From positions 310,001-374,000 of the forward strand of contig NZ_CP020880.1 of NCBI RefSeq assembly GCF_002157855.1: a DNA stretch of 64,000 nucleotides, written 5' to 3'. A program made the translations under genes and the position numbers. Below, piece after piece: positions 52,257 through 60,928 of the stretch (the stretch's first letter is position 1; every line of letters starts with the position of its first letter). The notes under the pieces were generated by a model that was given only the letters and a program-made list of their open reading frames with translations, did not search any database and was not told the origin of the DNA. The DNA comes from Sutcliffiella horikoshii. GTDB taxonomy: Bacteria > Bacillota > Bacilli > Bacillales > Bacillaceae_I.

Positions 52257-53084
52257 ATGAATGAATTAAAAAAGTTGTCGTATGATGCAAGGGTGTATAA
52301 AGATTTAATAAAAGATTATACAAGTGACCCATATATTACACAAACAATAGACAACCTAATCAAATGTATTGATAAAAATGATTTACAAGGAGTTATATTA
52401 TTTCTAGAAAGGTTAAAAAATTGGTATGACGTTAATATGATAAGAATACGTGCAAATGATTATGTTTTAAATTTAGATAGTCATATTTTAGCTTTTAACC
52501 AGATAAGAGAATACTACTCTTCTATAAGTGAAATTGAAGTCCAGGATGAAAAAAATAAGAAAGTAGATTATGCCTCCGTAAGTGAAAGTCAATCAGAGAA
52601 AAGCACTAATGGATATAAAATATTTATAAGCCATTCAAGTAAAGATGAACCTATCTGTACAGCGTTTGTACATTTATTAGAAGTATTGGGTGTTCCTGAA
52701 ACAAATATATTATATTCCAGTTCAGAAAGATTTGGAATTCCTGCAGATATGAATATTTTTGACTATCTAAGAAGTAGTATAGTAGAAAACTTTATTGTTT
52801 ATTATATGCTATCTGACAATTATTATGAAAGTGTATATTGTTTAAATGAAATGGGAGCTGTCTGGGTTAATCAAAATGACTTCTCAATTTATTTATTACC
52901 TAATATGTCGAAGTCTATAGTTGGAGTTATAGACTCTAATAAAAAAGGATATCGTCTAGATAATGCAATTAATTTAAATCAATTAAGAGAAAAGATTTCA
53001 AGAGATTTTAACAATAATATATCAAATAATAAATGGGACGAAGAAAAAGAGAAGTTTTTAAAAATTGTTTATGAATTTGCATGA
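52257..53084 (+). CDS. TIR-domain protein
   Basis: 275 residues from ATG 52257. The first 110 residues are helical and unknown. The TIR domain begins at 119 (GYKIFISHSSKDEPICTAFV). E198 in YCLNEMGAVW is at the place of the catalytic glutamate of NAD-cleaving TIR enzymes. Such proteins kill or signal by consuming NAD+ when phage is sensed. The gene upstream is broken, so the system may be inactive or self-contained. Confidence 0.8.
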   Translation: MNELKKLSYDARVYKDLIKDYTSDPYITQTIDNLIKCIDKNDLQGVILFLERLKNWYDVNMIRIRANDYVLNLDSHILAFNQIREYYSSISEIEVQDEKNKKVDYASVSESQSEKSTNGYKIFISHSSKDEPICTAFVHLLEVLGVPETNILYSSSERFGIPADMNIFDYLRSSIVENFIVYYMLSDNYYESVYCLNEMGAVWVNQNDFSIYLLPNMSKSIVGVIDSNKKGYRLDNAINLNQLREKISRDFNNNISNNKWDEEKEKFLKIVYEFA

Positions 53085-53089
53085 AGCGC

Positions 53090-53200
53090 TAGGGCCGTCC
53101 TTTGTGTTAAGAACAAAAGCAGCGGGACGATTCTGTGCTTTCTTTAAACTCTAAGGAAGTAGGAGAACCGTCCCCTTGCTTCTTCGGTCTCATTTAGATC
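53090..53200. repeat. Structured repeat of a second family
   Basis: GGAAGTAGGAGAACCGTCCC, then CTTGCTTC at about 53155-53183 resembles 56058-56092 (GGAAGCAGGAGAAACGTCCC, then TCTACTTCC). Both are stem-forming. A further GGGCCGTCC...GCAGCGGGACG pair lies at 53092-53130. The remainder up to 53469 has no recognisable gene. Confidence 0.5.
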
Positions 53201-53469
53201 GAAGACCCCCTCTTTCCTAAATCATTAGGCAGGCTCACTGGGGAAGTAATCTAGCATACATGAAAACAAATGAAGAAAAAAAGGAGCGTCTAATATTGAA
53301 TCTCCATATAATAAAAGACCGCGACTTCATCCCCCTCCCGCAATCAAAAATTTTACGGTAGCGAATACACTTAAACGTAGAAAAGACATAACTAGATGGA
53401 GCATTAGTTATGCCTATACTCGCGCTAGTTTTCAATTAATCTTTGTAAGATCCGTGTACCTGCTTCTAA

Positions 53470-53871
53470 TTATTTGTCTAGTGCTGCTTTAATTGATTCA
53501 TATGAAAAACTCAATGCCCAAGTCGCACCCACACCATATAAATTAGTTGGAGTTGTATATGTGCTTTTTATTTTTACAGCTACGATTTTTTTATTAAGTT
53601 CTACGGCTTTAGCAATTTCCCATGTTACCCAGTCACTGTTATGAGTGTTTTCCCCAACTAGACAAAGGAAAACTGAGCTATCACTAATCTTTCTTTTTAT
53701 TACACTCTTTATGTACGTGGCATTTGTTGAATTGATTGAAATTCCTACTGATGTATCATCAAACTTAATATCGAAATGACCACTATCATTTTTTGACCAT
53801 GCAACCAATAAATTTTTATAGATCGTATCTTCATTGGCAGAATGATAGCTTACAAATACTGTTTTAGACAT
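53470..53871 (-). CDS. TIR-like domain protein (MTH538/ThsB-like)
   Basis: 133 residues, one domain. MSKTVFVSYHSANEDTIYKN is the first strand and loop, with VFLCLVGENTHNSDWVTWEI (about 67-86) as the conserved core of MTH538-type TIR-like proteins, the family that includes ThsB of Thoeris. E85 fits the catalytic position. It is encoded four bases after the SLATT-like membrane gene with GGGGGAT as binding site, so the two are made together. It probably makes an NAD-derived signal on infection. Confidence 0.75.
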   Translation of the reverse strand: MSKTVFVSYHSANEDTIYKNLLVAWSKNDSGHFDIKFDDTSVGISINSTNATYIKSVIKRKISDSSVFLCLVGENTHNSDWVTWEIAKAVELNKKIVAVKIKSTYTTPTNLYGVGATWALSFSYESIKAALDK

Positions 53872-53874
53872 GTC

Positions 53875-54303
53875 TTATCCCCCATTGTTTTTACTGTTTA
53901 AGTTTGCCCAATTAACGTTTTCTTTTGAAATAATACTTTCTACTCTTTCAACAAAATACTTAAAAGGATCTTCAATTCCGTTATAAACACCGGTTTTTGT
54001 TAAAAACATATACTTTTCATGTTTCAATGTTTCGCAAATACTCCTATATTCTATCCAATTTTCATGATATTTTGAGAGGCTTAACCAGCCTTCAATACCA
54101 GCGATAATAACTCCAAGTGTGCCCACAATGGTAGCCCATACTTTAGCCTCTGCTATAAAGCCAACGAACAGTGGAATAGAAGCAGAAATAATAATTACTA
54201 AACGTTTCATCCATTTGTAGTATCTCTGTGCCTGTCCGCTTTTTTTATCGTACCAGGAAATTTGGTCTTCTAACCTTTCTATCAAATACTCTTGTTCGGT
54301 CAA
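53875..54303 (-). CDS. SLATT/DUF4231-like two-helix membrane protein
   Basis: 142 residues from TTG 54303 behind GGGGTGG on the minus strand. The order is helix, two adjacent membrane helices (about 33-52 and 56-75, RLVIIISASIPLFVGFIAEA and TIVGTLGVIIAGIEGWLSLS), then a helical tail with KYHENWIEYRSICETLKHEK. That is the DUF4231/SLATT layout, proposed from comparative genomics to form pores in conflict systems. It is followed directly by the TIR-like gene, suggesting a signal-plus-pore pair. Confidence 0.7.
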   Translation of the reverse strand: MTEQEYLIERLEDQISWYDKKSGQAQRYYKWMKRLVIIISASIPLFVGFIAEAKVWATIVGTLGVIIAGIEGWLSLSKYHENWIEYRSICETLKHEKYMFLTKTGVYNGIEDPFKYFVERVESIISKENVNWANLNSKNNGG

Positions 54304-54373
54304 CTAACCACCCCTATCAAATGATGTTCGGTTAAATGATTAAAAGAAAAGCCAAAGGTTCTTCGGGTATTAT

Positions 54374-55264
54374 TTATTGTGGTGAAATATTCCACATAGC
54401 TTTCGTGCCTGAAATCCATTCGGTGTAAAAGAGCTCATATGGACTGTCTCCCGAAACTCCAAAAAATACTGTCCCAGAAGAATTTTTCCCAGGTTGCAAT
54501 GTTGCATCAAAATTATCTAACGGATAAACTTCCATCAAGGTTCCATTAGCATCATATAACTCTAATTCATACGCATTAAAATAAATCTCTTCTTGTGTGG
54601 AGTTCTGTAGCGTAATTTCTAAGGCTAATACTTCTTCAGGGTTCTCATCCGCATATTCATTACGCTCTTCAGTTAAGGAAACCCCATTAATTGTAATGAC
54701 ATATCCGGCCACATCCACTTTATCACCAACTGCAAAGGTACCCAATTCTTCTCCGCCAGCTGTTTCTCCTGATTCATCAAATTCTAGTTCTTCGTTATTT
54801 TCCATCACAACATATCCAGAAAGATCAACTACTTTGATAATCGGCTCCTCATTTCTGAAAAAAGCAGAATGTTTATAAAACTGCCTAATAATAGCATCAG
54901 TAAAAGGTGCAGTCATTGAGTTCTCCAATGTATCTCCGTCAGAGTTATTTAGAGTTATAACTATGTTAATATCGTCTTCCATCTTAGCTTCACTATATAT
55001 TATTTCACCTGACTCATCTGGAGTAGTCATTTCTTCTAGCAATTGTTCAAATTGCTTTTTTGAAAGGTTAATATTCTCCCAGTCTGACTCACTCATATTC
55101 TCCCAATCTATGTCTTCAAGATTGGCTACTGATTCTTCACTATTTCCAGCGGAAGCGCTCTCTTTTGGAGCGTCAACCTTTTTAGATGATTCCTCAGATC
55201 CACATGCTGCTAAAATACCCACAAATATAACCATACCTAAAATCATTGTTATATTCTTTAACAA
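54374..55264 (-). CDS. Lipoprotein with DUF4352-like C-terminal domain
   Basis: 296 residues. The signal peptide ends in lipobox LAAC (Cys21), and an acidic, Ser/Glu-rich linker follows. The last 130 residues (FAVGDKVDVAGYVITINGVS, EEVLALEITLQNSTQEEIYF, LQPGKNSSGTVFFGV) are the immunoglobulin-like DUF4352 type common in Bacillota lipoproteins. It is anchored outside the membrane. The function is unknown. Confidence 0.8.
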   Translation of the reverse strand: MLKNITMILGMVIFVGILAACGSEESSKKVDAPKESASAGNSEESVANLEDIDWENMSESDWENINLSKKQFEQLLEEMTTPDESGEIIYSEAKMEDDINIVITLNNSDGDTLENSMTAPFTDAIIRQFYKHSAFFRNEEPIIKVVDLSGYVVMENNEELEFDESGETAGGEELGTFAVGDKVDVAGYVITINGVSLTEERNEYADENPEEVLALEITLQNSTQEEIYFNAYELELYDANGTLMEVYPLDNFDATLQPGKNSSGTVFFGVSGDSPYELFYTEWISGTKAMWNISPQ

Positions 55265-55741
55265 TTAAAACTCTCCCTTTTATTAATATTATGTAAAAAT
55301 AGGCTTTAAACCCAGTGTTGCCTCGAAAAAATACCATCACGATTACAATGATAGTAATTATGTATTTCTACATGATTGCATGTCTCCAAGTTTCTTGAAT
55401 TTTTTAAGTTTCTCGATCACCTCTTTGTAATCTAGGATTTTTTTCCATTCTTTTGAGAACCCCTTGGCACTTCGCATGGAGTATTTTTAAATATCGCGCA
55501 CCAATTTTCTTGAACAACTTACCTCCATTTCCATAATATCACTTTTATGGATTGGAAAAAACAATGTTTCTAAAAAAGAAATAAAAAGACTTTTCCTCGC
55601 TTAAAATGAAATGTATTAGAATATGAAGCAAAAAGGAAGTGGGGTTAGTTTGGTTATTTCCTCATCGATTGCAGAGGGAAGGGGATTGTCAAATTACCAA
55701 AAACATTAACATTGATAACCTAGATAGGGACGCCTAAAAAA
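55265..55741. other. Gene-free stretch
   Basis: About 480 bases with no supported gene. It contains the minus-strand promoter region of the lipoprotein gene and the start of the decayed corA-like sequence. Confidence 0.4.
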
Positions 55742-55894
55742 TGTATTTGGGTTTACTTTAATGAGCCGTCGGAGGAGAAAATAAGGCATTTGGACAATAC
55801 GTTTCACTTCCATCCATTGGCGATAGAGGATTGCATACATAGATTGAAACGCCCGAAGCTTAATCATTATGCGGATGATAGATGGTGTTTATGA
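55742..55894 (+). pseudogene. corA-like magnesium transporter fragment
   Basis: The frame reads CIWVYFNEPSEEKIRHLDNT, then FHFHPLAIEDCIHRLKRPKL and NHYADD before stopping. This is the conserved HPLAIEDC...R-x-K segment near the N-terminus of CorA-family transporters. The membrane part is absent and the frame has a stop, so it is a remnant. Confidence 0.65.
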
Positions 55895-56057
55895 TATGAA
55901 CAGATCTCCTGGAACTGGTACTATGCAGAAGGCTTAAGTGAAATATTTATATGTTTGTAATGAACTATTAGGATTTGGCTATCTATGGGTCTGATAATAT
56001 TTTGAAATAGCATGGATAGTATGTTACCAAAGTGCATTGGGGCCATTTAAGCGCTCA

Positions 56058-56092
56058 GCAGGAAGCAGGAGAAACGTCCCTCTACTTCCTGC
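56058..56092. repeat. Hairpin repeat of the second family
   Basis: GCAGGAAG (56058-56065) pairs with CTTCCTGC (56085-56092). The central AGGAGAAACGTCCCTCT is shared in part with 53155-53183. It looks like a small repetitive extragenic element. Confidence 0.6.
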
Positions 56093-56224
56093 ACTGAATG
56101 GGGCGTGACAGACGGGCTTTCTTTTGGAATTAGGAACTTGAAGTAAGAAGTTAATCCCCGCTACTTTTTCCAAGCAAAATCAAATATAATTACTTGGAAA
56201 AGTACATTGAAGTAGGGTGATAAA

Positions 56225-56932
56225 ATGATACATACATATTCAGGAGAAACCATCCATTTTGAGATAAAATACAAAAATCGCAAATCCATTGCAATTCGTA
56301 TGGACGTCTATGGAAATGTGGAAGTCCAGGCTCCTAAAGGTACAGAGGATGAAAAAGTGATTCGATTGCTGGAGGAAAGGTGGGAACTGATTCAAGAAAA
56401 ATCGAAGGAAATGAAGGACAGACTGCGTGGGCAGCAGGAGAAGGAATACAGCCAGGAGGAGAAGGTTCTTTATTTAGGAAACACCTATCCTGTAAAAGTT
56501 TATCAAGATATTACTATTGAACAAGATTATGTCGTGTTTGATGAAAAACATATAAATGTATATGTGAAACAGGTGGAGGACGGAAAGATAAAACAGGCTT
56601 TAAAGAGATTTTATTACCAGCAATGCAAAGCTATCGTGGAGAAGAGTGTAAAATCCTATCAAAGTAACTTTAAAGTAAAACCACGGTCGATCCGTATATC
56701 TGATAGTAAGACTACATGGGGAACGTGTGATTCCCAATTACAGTTAACTTTCAATTGGAAGTTGGCGATGGCTCCAATGAAAGTAATTGATTATGTAGTA
56801 GTACACGAAATGTGCCATATGATTCATCTCAATCACGACCGATCCTTCTGGCGACTTGTAGGAAAAATATCGCCTGATTATAAAGAGCAGGAAAGTTGGT
56901 TGGCGCAGTCAAGTTGGAAGATGAATATTTAG
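56225..56932 (+). CDS. YgjP-type (DUF45) zinc metallopeptidase
   Basis: 235 residues from ATG 56225 behind GTAGGGTGA. H194-E195-M-C-H198 with H204 in HLNHDRSFW is the HExxH-x5-H zinc site. The start is beta-rich (HFEIKYKNRKSIAIRMDVYG), and TTWGTCDSQLQLTFNWKL precedes the site as in the family. The cellular role is not established. Its last 104 bases overlap the 3' end of the opposite-strand GerC-like frame. Confidence 0.88.
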   Translation: MIHTYSGETIHFEIKYKNRKSIAIRMDVYGNVEVQAPKGTEDEKVIRLLEERWELIQEKSKEMKDRLRGQQEKEYSQEEKVLYLGNTYPVKVYQDITIEQDYVVFDEKHINVYVKQVEDGKIKQALKRFYYQQCKAIVEKSVKSYQSNFKVKPRSIRISDSKTTWGTCDSQLQLTFNWKLAMAPMKVIDYVVVHEMCHMIHLNHDRSFWRLVGKISPDYKEQESWLAQSSWKMNI

Positions 56933-58178
56933 GCAGGAGAGGCTTCTTTTTTATATCTTCGCTGTCGTGAAGATACCCATTTTTCATTGTTTGATCGTCC
57001 GTATGACCAAGTCGGAAAGGAAGAGGACGCCCCCTATATGTGAAACTGCGACAACAGTTCCACGGGAGACGTCCCACACTTTCTTCATAATTTGATTCAT
57101 CAGTTTTGATATCTGTTAGAGGTTGGATATTAAGGTCATAATCGACTGTGACCTCCATCTGCTCCCATCTGTTTGACCATTCTTCCTTATTAAGGGGTTT
57201 TGAGAAAGGTCTCAAGGTATACGTTCTTAATTGAAAAGGATCAACCTTATTCTCTTGAAGCTTTTTTAAAAAATTGGTAGTCTGTTCTTCTAAATACAAT
57301 TCAATTTCCGTCTCGAATGTTGAAAGTCCATCCTGGGTGAGCACGTTTTGTTCCCGGGCTATTTCGTCAAGTCGTCCGTTCAACTGAACGGTGAGCTTCA
57401 GTTCAGAATATGTCTTATCCATATACCAATTGACATTGGCTGTCACATGGCCTAGAACAAAAGATAAGTCACGGATAGGAAAATACTTTAAAAAGTGATC
57501 GTTGCCGATAAGCTGGTAGATTTGCTCTTCCATGTTGTTGGTGGTTTCGATCAATTTGTCATTTTTAAAAATACCAGTACCTTGATATTGGAAATTACCA
57601 CTACTAGCTTCAAATACAGGTGCTACAGGAGAATTAGCTGGTGAATGAAGCATTTTCATGAATTGATGCAAATTCACAACGGTCAATTTCCCCTGACCTT
57701 CGTAATGTTTGAACATCCGATAGAGATAATAGTCCAGGTCTTTTTGTGCTGCAAGTTGACTGTTGATGTACTCATCAAAATCCCCTTTGACAATGGCTAC
57801 ATACAAACGTTTAGAAATATCAGGATCTGTCAAAATCGTATCAATCAATGGACTGATCCCTTCTTTTGCAATTTCATCACTGATCAACAGCATCCGGAGT
57901 TGTCCAACTTTCAATTCCCTATAATACTTTAGATTGAAACCCTTCATGCCTTCTTTTAACATGTCGACTTGAACAGTCAAAAGGCGTTTCTTTTCTTTTA
58001 CAAGGGGAGGTATCAACGTGCTCATTCTGTAGTTCTCCCCTTCTCCTTTCTGAATCGACCAAAAAGTCACAGGCGCGATTTCTTCAATCAGATTTTTTTC
58101 TGGAATAGGTGAACAACTTGATAAAAAGATTATATTAACAAAAATGACAAAATGTATTTTGATATGTTTATGTTTCAT
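56829..58178 (-). CDS. Spore germination protein, GerC (Ger(x)C) family, with odd C-terminus
   Basis: About 449 residues; start ATG 58178 (or GTG 58187) overlapping the GerB stop region. Lipobox LSSC near residue 21 anchors it outside the inner spore membrane. The body to about residue 365 is a normal Ger(x)C lipoprotein. The final 80 residues (GRLPWNCCRSFTYRGRPLPF...) look unrelated, are encoded by intergenic DNA, and run 104 bases into the convergent YgjP-type gene. A frameshift or lost stop near 57085 probably created the tail. It works with GerA and GerB as nutrient receptor. Confidence 0.82.
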   Translation of the reverse strand: MKHKHIKIHFVIFVNIIFLSSCSPIPEKNLIEEIAPVTFWSIQKGEGENYRMSTLIPPLVKEKKRLLTVQVDMLKEGMKGFNLKYYRELKVGQLRMLLISDEIAKEGISPLIDTILTDPDISKRLYVAIVKGDFDEYINSQLAAQKDLDYYLYRMFKHYEGQGKLTVVNLHQFMKMLHSPANSPVAPVFEASSGNFQYQGTGIFKNDKLIETTNNMEEQIYQLIGNDHFLKYFPIRDLSFVLGHVTANVNWYMDKTYSELKLTVQLNGRLDEIAREQNVLTQDGLSTFETEIELYLEEQTTNFLKKLQENKVDPFQLRTYTLRPFSKPLNKEEWSNRWEQMEVTVDYDLNIQPLTDIKTDESNYEESVGRLPWNCCRSFTYRGRPLPFRLGHTDDQTMKNGYLHDSEDIKKKPLLPKYSSSNLTAPTNFPALYNQAIFFLQVARRIGRD

Positions 58179-58179
58179 A

Positions 58180-59295
58180 CTAGTCACGGACCTTTCGCTT
58201 TAAAGAGAGGAAAAGAAATAATGGTACGAATAAATAAGTGAGTGCTCCTGCCCATATCGCTAGTTCTAACAAAATATTTTGATTAGTTGCCTTTTTCCAC
58301 AACATTTCATTAAGTATCATTAAACAAAGGATAATTGTAGAACAACATAATGCAAAACCTAATCGAGTCGTTTGAACTTTTGATTTCTTTAGAGTGATGC
58401 GAATGGCACCATAAAAAAGTAAGAGGAATATTGATATGGCGAATACAAAGTGAAATAAGTATACAGAGATAAAAATTATATCAATTCGCTCAAATACCGG
58501 AAAATTAAGGTAGCGTATCATTTCCACGACCGGCAATTTGTTTTCTCCAAGATAATGGGATCCGAAAAAAAACAAAGATGCAATGAATATAAACAGATAT
58601 TCAAAAACGGTAAATGTATTTCCGATTGTCATGTATTTGAGGATTTTTTCTCTCGTATTGAACCAAGGTGCAAGTAAAACCAAATATTCTGGCCCAGATA
58701 AGGCGGACCATATAAACAACACACTTTTCCATGATTTCATCGTCCATTCATATGGTATTAACGGAAATAGATCATGTATAGTAGCAAAAGGCTGAAAAGG
58801 GAATTTCAATAATAACAAAAGCATTGGAGCTGTAAACAAAAAAGCGATGACGATAAAACGGATCGTACTGTTCATCCCTAGTGAAGCAACATACCAGCAA
58901 ATAAGCAAAATGAAAAGGATCATCCAATTCGTATTCACTGCAGGGAAGATAAAATGTTGTACTACTTCTACATATCCAAGTGTGATTACTGTTACTTTTA
59001 ATAAAATGAAACCGATTCCGATGAAAGAAAGTAACCGTACCATACGCTCACCGAAAAGGTCTACAAAACCTTCGTAGCCTTTGGATGCATACTTGGAAGT
59101 AAACCATTTCGATAACATGAATATACTGACCTGTGATAGTCCGCCTACGATGATAATCATCCAAATCATATAGGGGTATATGAGAAAAACTGGCATGATG
59201 ATTGCAAAATATAGCATCTGTATCCTGTTGACCATCAAAGTCATATAAACACCGTCATATGATGAGGTTTTCTCGAACAATGAAAGTTCAGTCAA
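58180..59295 (-). CDS. Spore germination permease-like protein, GerB family
   Basis: 371 residues with ten predicted membrane helices, the amino-acid-permease-like B subunit of a germinant receptor. EYLVLLAPWFNTREKILKYM (about 204-223) matches the conserved region after helix 6. It probably binds the nutrient germinant and signals through GerA to release dipicolinate. It lies between gerA and gerC in the usual A-B-C order with tight spacing. Confidence 0.9.
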   Translation of the reverse strand: MTELSLFEKTSSYDGVYMTLMVNRIQMLYFAIIMPVFLIYPYMIWMIIIVGGLSQVSIFMLSKWFTSKYASKGYEGFVDLFGERMVRLLSFIGIGFILLKVTVITLGYVEVVQHFIFPAVNTNWMILFILLICWYVASLGMNSTIRFIVIAFLFTAPMLLLLLKFPFQPFATIHDLFPLIPYEWTMKSWKSVLFIWSALSGPEYLVLLAPWFNTREKILKYMTIGNTFTVFEYLFIFIASLFFFGSHYLGENKLPVVEMIRYLNFPVFERIDIIFISVYLFHFVFAISIFLLLFYGAIRITLKKSKVQTTRLGFALCCSTIILCLMILNEMLWKKATNQNILLELAIWAGALTYLFVPLFLFLSLKRKVRD

Positions 59296-59300
59296 TGGGA

Positions 59301-60782
59301 TTATCTCCTTCGGCTATAACGCCATTTCTGTAAAGGATGAAGAGCCTCTGGCCTTGTTTTCATCCATTGCAATGGTCCGCGAATAAATAGATCAAGCCAA
59401 TCTTTTCCATAAAAAGGTGTAACAGGCACTAAATATGGCTGCTTCAAGGAAGTAAGTGCGTTCATATGGACAAAAAGTAAAAGGATTCCCATAAAAATGC
59501 CCATTACTCCAAGATAAGAAGCAAGGATCAATAGTATGAACTGTATCAAAGTGTTGGCTTTGGACATCAAATAATTCGGCACTAGAAACGAAGCGATAGC
59601 AGAAATACCAACCAAAACGATCAGAACTTGACTAGCGAACCCTGCTTCTACAGCTGCCTGTCCAACGACAATCCCACCGATGACGCCTAATGTTTGACCA
59701 GATTTTGTAGGCATTCTTAGACTTGCTTCTTTAATGATTTCAATTGTTACCAACATAATGAGCGATTCCCAAAACGGGCTTAGTGGCAATTGACTTCTCG
59801 TATCCACAAGGACGAATAAAATTTGCAAGGGAATCATCTGATAATGATGTGTCGTTAACGCAACATATAGTGGAATCATCAGTAAGGAGAACATGAAACT
59901 TAAATATCTTATGATCCGCAAGAAGCTTGCAACAATCCAACGATTAATATAATCCTCAGGTGATTGGAATAAATGGAAAAAGGTGATTGGAGCATTCAGA
60001 GCAAACGGTGTATTATCGACCAGTATGACAAGTTTACCAACGCCAAGTGCGAAGGCACACACATCAGGACGGTCAGTTTGTTGAAATTGTGGAAAGACAG
60101 TATGTGTGTGATCTTCCATAAAAGCTGCTAGTTGGGAGGAGTCAAGGATTTGGTCAAAATTGACATTTTTGATTTTTTCCCTGGCAATCGTTATGAATTT
60201 AGTATTGGTTATACCTTCGATATACATTAAGACAACATTTGTTTCAGTTAGTGATCCAACCGTGAATTTTTCTGTTTTCAAGGTTGTTATTGGCAGCCTT
60301 CTGCGAATCAATGCTATATTCTGTTCTATGTTTTCAGTGAAACTGTCCTTGGCTCCATAAAGGATTGTTTCTGTTTCAGAGGTTTCTATCGCTCTTCCTG
60401 ACGAATCTTTAAGATTGACTGAACACCATTGATTTTCATCGGTGTCAAAAATAAGGATGGATCCCAGCATCAATTGTTTTTCGGCCTCTTCCACCGTTAA
60501 AGTTCCTGGAATGTTGGTGGCGGAAATACATTCCAATTGATTTTCATTGCTACAGTTCCGTAAAGGTTGAATGACAGATTCATTCAACCTTTCGTTATCA
60601 ATCAATGTTCTTATGTATACCAGTATAATGGTCGAAACATTAGGTGTTTGATGTTCTATTATTTCAGCGTCTTCCATATTGCCTAAGCGTTCACGGATAA
60701 CCTCTAGTGTGATTGGTGTATGTTGGGCTTGCTCTGTGCTAATTCTCACGCTTGTACTCGTCCCCTTCCAAAACATGAACAT
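59301..60782 (-). CDS. Spore germination protein, GerA family
   Basis: About 493 residues; start ATG 60782 or 60776 behind CTGGAG. The N-terminal cytoplasmic domain (about 1-270) is followed by five membrane helices. Typical stretches are ALGVGKLVILVDNTPFALNA, TFFHLFQSPEDYINRW and TKSGQTLGVIGGIVVGQAAV. GerA subunits form the channel-like core of germinant receptors. The operon is transcribed leftward and should be expressed in the forespore. Confidence 0.92.
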   Translation of the reverse strand: MFMFWKGTSTSVRISTEQAQHTPITLEVIRERLGNMEDAEIIEHQTPNVSTIILVYIRTLIDNERLNESVIQPLRNCSNENQLECISATNIPGTLTVEEAEKQLMLGSILIFDTDENQWCSVNLKDSSGRAIETSETETILYGAKDSFTENIEQNIALIRRRLPITTLKTEKFTVGSLTETNVVLMYIEGITNTKFITIAREKIKNVNFDQILDSSQLAAFMEDHTHTVFPQFQQTDRPDVCAFALGVGKLVILVDNTPFALNAPITFFHLFQSPEDYINRWIVASFLRIIRYLSFMFSLLMIPLYVALTTHHYQMIPLQILFVLVDTRSQLPLSPFWESLIMLVTIEIIKEASLRMPTKSGQTLGVIGGIVVGQAAVEAGFASQVLIVLVGISAIASFLVPNYLMSKANTLIQFILLILASYLGVMGIFMGILLLFVHMNALTSLKQPYLVPVTPFYGKDWLDLFIRGPLQWMKTRPEALHPLQKWRYSRRR

Positions 60783-60928
60783 CAATCTCCAGATAAGATA
60801 ATAATGTATTTGCACCATTGATATTGTGTTCAAAATCAGCCAATTTATACCATCAGAAAAGTTTATAATAAATATAATATATTGTTATTGGTTAACCTAT
60901 TTCTGTAAAAGTAAGGAGGGTTTAGAAA

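Noticed and set aside
53235-53435. Minus-strand 66-codon frame
   Set aside because: No binding site and no protein-like pattern; it lies in a gene-poor stretch with repeats.
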